Source of the DNA: Chrysochromulina parva
Taxonomy: Eukaryota; Haptophyta; Prymnesiales; Chrysochromulinaceae
Direction: 5' to 3'
DNA: 17,169 nucleotides
Assembly (NCBI GenBank): GCA_002887195.1
Contig: PJAB01001111.1
Span: forward strand, 1 to 17,169
The notes under the pieces are model-generated. The model was not told the DNA's origin, did no database searches, and saw only the letters and a program-made list of their open reading frames with translations. Shown one piece after another: positions 14,501 to 17,169 of this stretch. Made by a program: the position numbers and the translations under genes. How positions within the stretch are numbered: the first letter of the stretch is position 1; every line of letters starts with the position of its first letter.

Positions 14501-14733
14501 CGGCACTCCGGCGCAACCAGCGCCGCCGCGTCACAGCGTACGACCTGCATGCGACGCTACGCCATCTGGCCGACTGGCCGACCATGCCGCGACCATCCGA
14601 AGAGGCGACCTCGCTCTTCACCGATCTCCCGGACGAGCGCACGTGCGAGACTGCGCGCGTGCCCGCCGAGTGGTGCCTCGAGACGCCCCAAGAAAAGTGC
14701 CATGCGCGCTTTGAGCAGCAGCAAGGTGGGTAG
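11509..14733 (+). CDS. DUF229-type membrane protein with probable fascin-like repeats
   Basis: A 1074-residue type II membrane protein. A cytoplasmic head of about 50 residues is followed by one span at about 54-73, so the remainder should be lumenal or extracellular. Two segments look like beta-trefoil (fascin-type) repeats: VAIRCDANGRYLEVS (89-103) with ARFDVEP, and VLLRSPYAGGYVEVI with SLFVLEP (about 218-263). The C-terminal part fits DUF229 of the alkaline phosphatase superfamily: LLLMLDATSRAHLHRM with D684 as metal ligand, GFNSVPNMVPMLTG with S726 at the expected nucleophile position, LLSDHGTHG (D958, H959) and GQAEHRSPALLLLLP (H976). The likely activity is hydrolysis or transfer of a phosphate or sulfate ester, but DUF229 members have no agreed substrate. 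Inserts of Ala-Ala-Gly, Glu-Ala-Ala and Gly-Ser (nt 13003-13083, 13465-13509, 13846-13917) interrupt the protein. An alternative 3' end is possible through a 57-nt intron overlapping the stop. Confidence 0.75.
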   Translation: MDVGVEEKLGDEVEVASSRSPVAAGVDSPPETPPAGKTISVQQCLYRQFARAWVPPLCTFLITLSLRLLFILTTDPGDRIVASFPGSQVAIRCDANGRYLEVSPDGWVFASAFTHNRLSARFDVEPVSPELLRSLVHTREFRERAGNVGVRHWDMRPRQQRDAWDGYEGAPAWGGYEASAADASQGDVDRHEPLQAEEEEQLRQRLERSAAQGEQGWVLLRSPYAGGYVEVISRGEEDEYVVRVAADGKLSYRSLFVLEPEAVWSYAVGGALNWRHPDASDPKQHVRAHGNSKPYGPLRSSVPTARLLVFRPPPVVDVLSALACPTAVPPFEWALLLDAARAGVCSSASLGTLRTAASALEQLEAILGAAFSVELGDLATSYRTILLDETWLETLDLQLRRCSVEGRPLDDPTIPFSRVDAAAGELVVDSARCPNAAYSEVVLRPTPDEPMALEMRRLNWADMPSPSPPLGGAHHGALYGSSSGGDGGGGDGGGGGSAAAGAAGAAGAAGAAGAAGAAGAAGAAGGGRDAGALFASSDRPQLHVPLRTDAVFVLCDFEGDDGFSSTGPNERREGAETSADEGVDELAPFWEEVAPSPPNQVANLWFRVAPELELYRRTPRQVAKRKRVKAAGAPAGTNPTKPGAPAGTADAAEAAEAAEAAEAAEAADRKAYSSQLSVLLLMLDATSRAHLHRMVPQSLALLRALASSGAATLYEFPFYSIVGFNSVPNMVPMLTGVDAEAIINLPPVGSYASHLYDEYEDEDEDDYGALRAEDDPFVSGGGGSSGGSSGGGSSGDGSSGGGGPKAVWGDFERHGYATFLLEELHDGCTDLTSGTPSSASKLFYSRFGAAGMPHHNAWQIFCQPELRPCCNDPESFLQPGRRQCVGGAELPELMLGYVKQLTRLYAAEGTPRMGLLNLMSAHEHFMTRLGALDAPLRTFLLSIEARLRSDTALFLLSDHGTHGIWYNHFAVGQAEHRSPALLLLLPAGFAQAHPAADAALRRNQRRRVTAYDLHATLRHLADWPTMPRPSEEATSLFTDLPDERTCETARVPAEWCLETPQEKCHARFEQQQGG
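13003..13083 (+). repeat. In-frame 9-bp minisatellite, nine copies (Ala-Ala-Gly)
   Basis: GCTGCTGGT is repeated nine times without a mismatch, encoding (AAG)9 in the DUF229 protein between the probable fascin-like region and the catalytic domain. Perfect copies in a single codon choice point to recent slippage rather than selection for the peptide. The opposite strand also reads open through it, which explains Gln/His-rich shadow frames. Confidence 0.9.
13465..13509 (+). repeat. In-frame 9-bp minisatellite, five copies (Glu-Ala-Ala)
   Basis: GAGGCGGCC occurs four times perfectly, with a fifth copy ending GCG, encoding (EAA)5 just before the DUF229 domain. Upstream, GGCGCGCCGGCGGGCACG is present twice about 30 bp apart (around 13407 and 13436), giving a duplicated GAPAGT. 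These repeats form a low-complexity linker. Confidence 0.85.
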
Positions 14734-14782
14734 AATTCAAGTCCGAAAACTCGAGTGTCCACCGAACCTCCCTCTTCTGTAG
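14726..14782 (+). other. Possible 57-nt intron overlapping the DUF229 stop codon
   Basis: GTGGGT starts at 14726, eight bases before the end of the stop codon, and CCTCCCTCTTCTGTAG ends at 14782 with a strong pyrimidine tract. Splicing would replace the last two residues and stop with a different two residues and a stop at 14788-14790, so it has almost no effect on the protein. It may be chance, but the acceptor is the best-looking one in the window. Confidence 0.3.
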
Positions 14783-14951
14783 AGCGATAGGGTGCTGAAC
14801 CGCGATCGCGATACGTTGCGGGCCCAAAGCTCCCCAATGCCCGAACGTCCGAAACTCTAGCTCTAGCCCTCTAGGTAATCAGTGACGAAACTCCGACGGC
14901 GTCCCCTGGGGCATTACCAATCGCGTGGCTCGGTTCTCCCGGGCGCCTGCC

Positions 14952-16622
14952 ATGGCTGCTCACATCCTGGTCAACCCGATACTGCAGCCTATGCTGCACG
15001 GGTTATCAGGCTCTCAACAGCTTCGGACATCAAGCAGCGCTCCACTGCTGTCGAATACGCGCGATTCTCGTGGGATGCCAAACGACTCCGAACCGCCACC
15101 TTTTGTTTATGGCGTAGCACAGGGCCGCACCCAGCTGGTACATGTGGAGCTCTACGTCGACCATGGTGGCGTATTAAGACCGGTAAACCTCAGTGGTGGC
15201 ATATTCAAGGCTCGCAGCATGACACGCCGGCAGCTCGTCGATGAGATAAATCGCACAGGGGCGGTGCTGTCGGCACGTGACGCCTGCAAAGTTGATCCAC
15301 TCCTGTCCTCACGCCGTGAGCCGGCGCTCTTTGTGAGGCCAGGAGCAGTGCTCATCTCTTTGGGCTTGCAGCGCATGGGTGCCATCGTGCTACGAGACCG
15401 GCTCTACCTACTCGCGCCGTCTGTGGAGGATCCGTTACTCTGTACCACGAAGGATGCCTTCTTTCGCTTGCGCGAGGAGAGCAACCTCGAGATCGTAGCT
15501 CCCCCAGCACAGCTTGGCAGCGAGCCCCCGTCACCAACCGGTCATCGCAGCGGTGCTCAGCCTTCTTCGGCCTCCTTCGTGCTCGTGGCGATGGAGGCCA
15601 TCTTCATGGGAGCGTGTTTTGAACTGCACAAGAGGACGAGCGCGCTGGCTGCGCATGTCCGGGAGGAACTCGACGAGCTCACCTCTCACGGCGGGATCAA
15701 GCTGAGCGTCGGCACGGATTGGCTCGTCATCGTGCGTGAGCTGCGGCAGCGGGTGGAGCACTTGCAGGCCCAAGCGCGCTCCCTTGATGACGCCATCTCA
15801 TGCGCCCTCGAAGATGACGAGACGATCCGCGGTTTCAATCTGGACGCCGAAACCGACTCGCGATCTCGACCCGAGCTCGACCCCGACTCGCGATCTCGAC
15901 CCTATCTCGCGACGGACGTGGCCGACGCCGCAGAGCAGCTCCTCGAGGCCTACCTGGCGCACGTGCATACTGCGAGCGCGTCCCTCGCGACGGCGGCTTT
16001 CAATATCGCTGGCCAGGAGAAGATCGCCTTGCTGATGCTCGACCAGGTGCGCAATCGACTGCTCAAGGTCGATGTGGCCGCCGCATCGATCAGTGCCGCG
16101 ACTGGCCTCGGGGCATGCATCGCCTCCGTCTTCGGCATGAATACGCCAATTTCGTTCTTGGCCAACGTGCCGGAGAAAGGCTCGCCGGAGTCCAAGTTCG
16201 ATACGTGGCTCTTTATTTCCGTCGCTGGCTTTATTGCCACGATGGTTTCCACGTTCATTATCTGCGTCATAGTCTTCCTCCGGGGACCGGCGCACCATAT
16301 CCACTCCGCGCCTCACATCAAGGTCAGCTCCGTCTCGGATGAGCCTCTCAACTTGCCCACGCACCGTCGGCGGAAATCCGATCGGTACCTCGATCGATAT
16401 ACCGACTTAAGCTCTCACGACCAATGGGGCACAGCGCAGGGTGCAGATGCTGGCTCGCTGCGCTGGCCGTCATTCTCTGTGCTACCTAGGCCATCGAAGC
16501 TGCCGTACCCAGACGCCGACGCCAACACCGTAGTGACACCGATAGGCGCGGCGTGCAACACCGTGGCGCCACCGACAGCCGTCGTACGAGGCAGGGCTCC
16601 CACATCATCATTAATCAACTGA
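14952..16622 (+). CDS. MRS2: MRS2/CorA-type Mg2+ transporter
   Basis: A 556-residue protein from ATG 14952; the frame extends to a GTG at 14925, but CCATGG at 14952 is the better eukaryotic start. The CorA/MRS2 superfamily forms pentameric Mg2+ channels in mitochondrial, plastid, vacuolar or plasma membranes. The hallmark GMN tripeptide is present in SVFGMNTP (G395-N397) at the end of the first membrane span, and a second span FISVAGFIATMVSTFIICVIVF follows after a short loop. Upstream are the expected long helices: VAMEAIFMGACFELHKRT, LVIVRELRQRVEHLQAQARS, CALEDDETIRGF, and the stalk helix ending EKIALLMLDQVRNRLLKVDV. A 10-residue duplication (DSRSRP twice) lies between the helices at the usual variable point. 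The N-terminal 40 residues are Ser/Leu/Arg-rich and could include a targeting peptide, so an organelle is plausible but unproven. The stop codon lies in the first copy of a 38-bp tandem repeat. Confidence 0.87.
   Translation: MAAHILVNPILQPMLHGLSGSQQLRTSSSAPLLSNTRDSRGMPNDSEPPPFVYGVAQGRTQLVHVELYVDHGGVLRPVNLSGGIFKARSMTRRQLVDEINRTGAVLSARDACKVDPLLSSRREPALFVRPGAVLISLGLQRMGAIVLRDRLYLLAPSVEDPLLCTTKDAFFRLREESNLEIVAPPAQLGSEPPSPTGHRSGAQPSSASFVLVAMEAIFMGACFELHKRTSALAAHVREELDELTSHGGIKLSVGTDWLVIVRELRQRVEHLQAQARSLDDAISCALEDDETIRGFNLDAETDSRSRPELDPDSRSRPYLATDVADAAEQLLEAYLAHVHTASASLATAAFNIAGQEKIALLMLDQVRNRLLKVDVAAASISAATGLGACIASVFGMNTPISFLANVPEKGSPESKFDTWLFISVAGFIATMVSTFIICVIVFLRGPAHHIHSAPHIKVSSVSDEPLNLPTHRRRKSDRYLDRYTDLSSHDQWGTAQGADAGSLRWPSFSVLPRPSKLPYPDADANTVVTPIGAACNTVAPPTAVVRGRAPTSSLIN
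15853..15902 (+). repeat. 20-bp perfect direct repeat inside the MRS2-like gene
   Basis: CCGACTCGCGATCTCGACCC occurs at 15853-15872 and 15883-15902, period 30 bp, in frame. It encodes a duplicated DSRSRP segment in the loop between the two long soluble helices. Perfect identity over 20 bp suggests a recent duplication. Confidence 0.85.
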
Positions 16623-16683
16623 GGTGACAGCGGGATACGGATTCTTCATTAATCAACTGAGGTGACGGCGAGATACGGATTCT
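16608..16683. repeat. 38-bp tandem duplication containing the MRS2-like stop codon
   Basis: The unit from 16608 to 16645 is repeated at 16646-16683 with two differences. It starts TCATTAATCAACTGAGGTGA, and the TGA at 16620-16622 in the first copy is the stop of the MRS2-like gene. A further 14-bp step repeat of GGATTCTTTCAC follows (16677-16688 and 16691-16702). The second copy repeats the last four codons and stop downstream of the real end. Confidence 0.9.
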
Positions 16684-17169
16684 TTCACAGGGATTCTTTC
16701 ACCATCGGTGTGGGCCGGATCTGCGGTGGACTGTGAGGCGACACAGTCGCGCGTCCGCAGGTTCGTGAGGCTAGACCACTCGCGTCAAATTACTACGTAG
16801 CACGTGCACATCAGTCGAGATATGCCTGATAGCAGGTCTAGCTAGCATGGCCTGCCTCGAGGCAACGGAGCAGGACCTGCTGCTGTGGATTCCAAGCAGC
16901 ACGGTCTAGCTAGCATGGCGTGCCTCGGCTCACTCGCAGCCGCCCAACGGCACCGCTCGACAAGCGTACGACGGCAGCGCTCGAAACCCGTGCGTCCGAC
17001 GGCATCGCTCTCTTATTTGGAAGGGTCCATAGTGGAACCTCCAAGCACAGTGCAGGAGACGAGAGTACAGCAGAAGGAGGAGTTCATACCCATCCAAGCT
17101 TTAGTGTGCGCGAGCAGTCGTGTGCGAGGGGCAGTCGCGTGAACGTCGCGATTTCGACGTGCTCCGTCG
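16623..17169. other. Right-edge region, repeats but no convincing gene
   Basis: After the MRS2-like stop there is no frame with recognisable content. The region holds the second 38-bp tandem copy, a 25-bp direct repeat 68 bp apart (16835 and 16903), and an imperfect series of ACGGCA-N-CGCTC at 16947, 16971 and 16999. A 75-codon ATG frame (16915-17142) begins inside one of the repeats and is not supported. It may hold the MRS2-like 3' end and the promoter of a gene beyond the window. Confidence 0.5.
16835..16927. repeat. 25-bp direct repeat pair with inverted elements
   Basis: GGTCTAGCTAGCATGGCCTG continues to a 25-bp unit at 16835-16859 and recurs at 16903-16927 with one mismatch, 68 bp apart. 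Between them lie a 12-bp palindrome TGCCTCGAGGCA (16853-16864) and an 8-bp inverted pair AGCAGGTC (16831-16838) with GACCTGCT (16874-16881). The unit itself contains the palindrome GCTAGC. It could be a decayed repeat or a binding-site cluster. Confidence 0.7.

Noticed and set aside
14925..14951. GTG start for the MRS2-like gene
   Set aside because: GTG initiation is not expected in a nuclear eukaryotic gene, and ATG 14952 lies in a good context.
16608..17012. CRISPR-like array
   Set aside because: Units have different sequences and spacing (38, 68, 24 and 28 bp), with only two or three copies each, in a eukaryotic context.
16915..17142. 75-codon ATG frame at the right edge
   Set aside because: It starts inside a repeat unit and is Arg/Ser/Val-rich without any motif; no sign that it is a gene.

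Overview
The window looks like nuclear DNA of a GC-rich, gene-dense, intron-poor unicellular eukaryote. The products are eukaryotic: a Cockayne-syndrome-B-type SWI/SNF ATPase, a mitochondrial COA3-like assembly factor, an F-box/LRR protein, an MRS2-type Mg2+ channel and a DUF229 type II membrane protein. There are no Shine-Dalgarno-led operons, coding strands alternate, and at least one GT-AG intron with a GTGCGC donor can be seen. A haptophyte or similar secondary-plastid alga would fit, but this is inferred from style (GC-rich third positions, Ala/Gly/Ser low-complexity runs, few introns), not from a marker gene.

Layout: 334-2037 (+) nitrilase-fold-like protein with an N-terminal anchor; 2229-3497 (-) glycosyltransferase-like protein, convergent with it; 3799-4730 (+) uncharacterised basic-tailed protein, best modelled with two exons; 5210-5428 (-) COA3-like single-span mitochondrial protein; 5686-9954 (+) CSB/ERCC6/Rad26-type transcription-coupled repair ATPase, head-to-head with COA3; 10434-11294 (-) leucine-rich-repeat, possibly F-box, protein, convergent with CSB; 11509-14733 (+) DUF229 (alkaline phosphatase superfamily) membrane protein, head-to-head with the LRR gene; 14952-16622 (+) MRS2/CorA-type Mg2+ transporter; 16623-17169 a repeat-rich stretch without a convincing gene.

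The genes do not form a pathway. They are unrelated housekeeping or membrane functions packed closely, with short intergenic gaps and three divergent promoter intervals (3498-3798, 5429-5685, 11295-11508). I found no RNA gene, CRISPR array, transposase or recognisable new multi-gene system. The points most worth a second look are the hidden intron that restores a Cys/His-containing tail on the 3799 gene, the very short COA3 gene easily missed in annotation, the probable fascin-like repeats joined to a DUF229 domain, the unusual spacing of the nitrilase triad, in-frame 9-bp expansions, and a tandem repeat that carries the stop codon of the MRS2-like gene.
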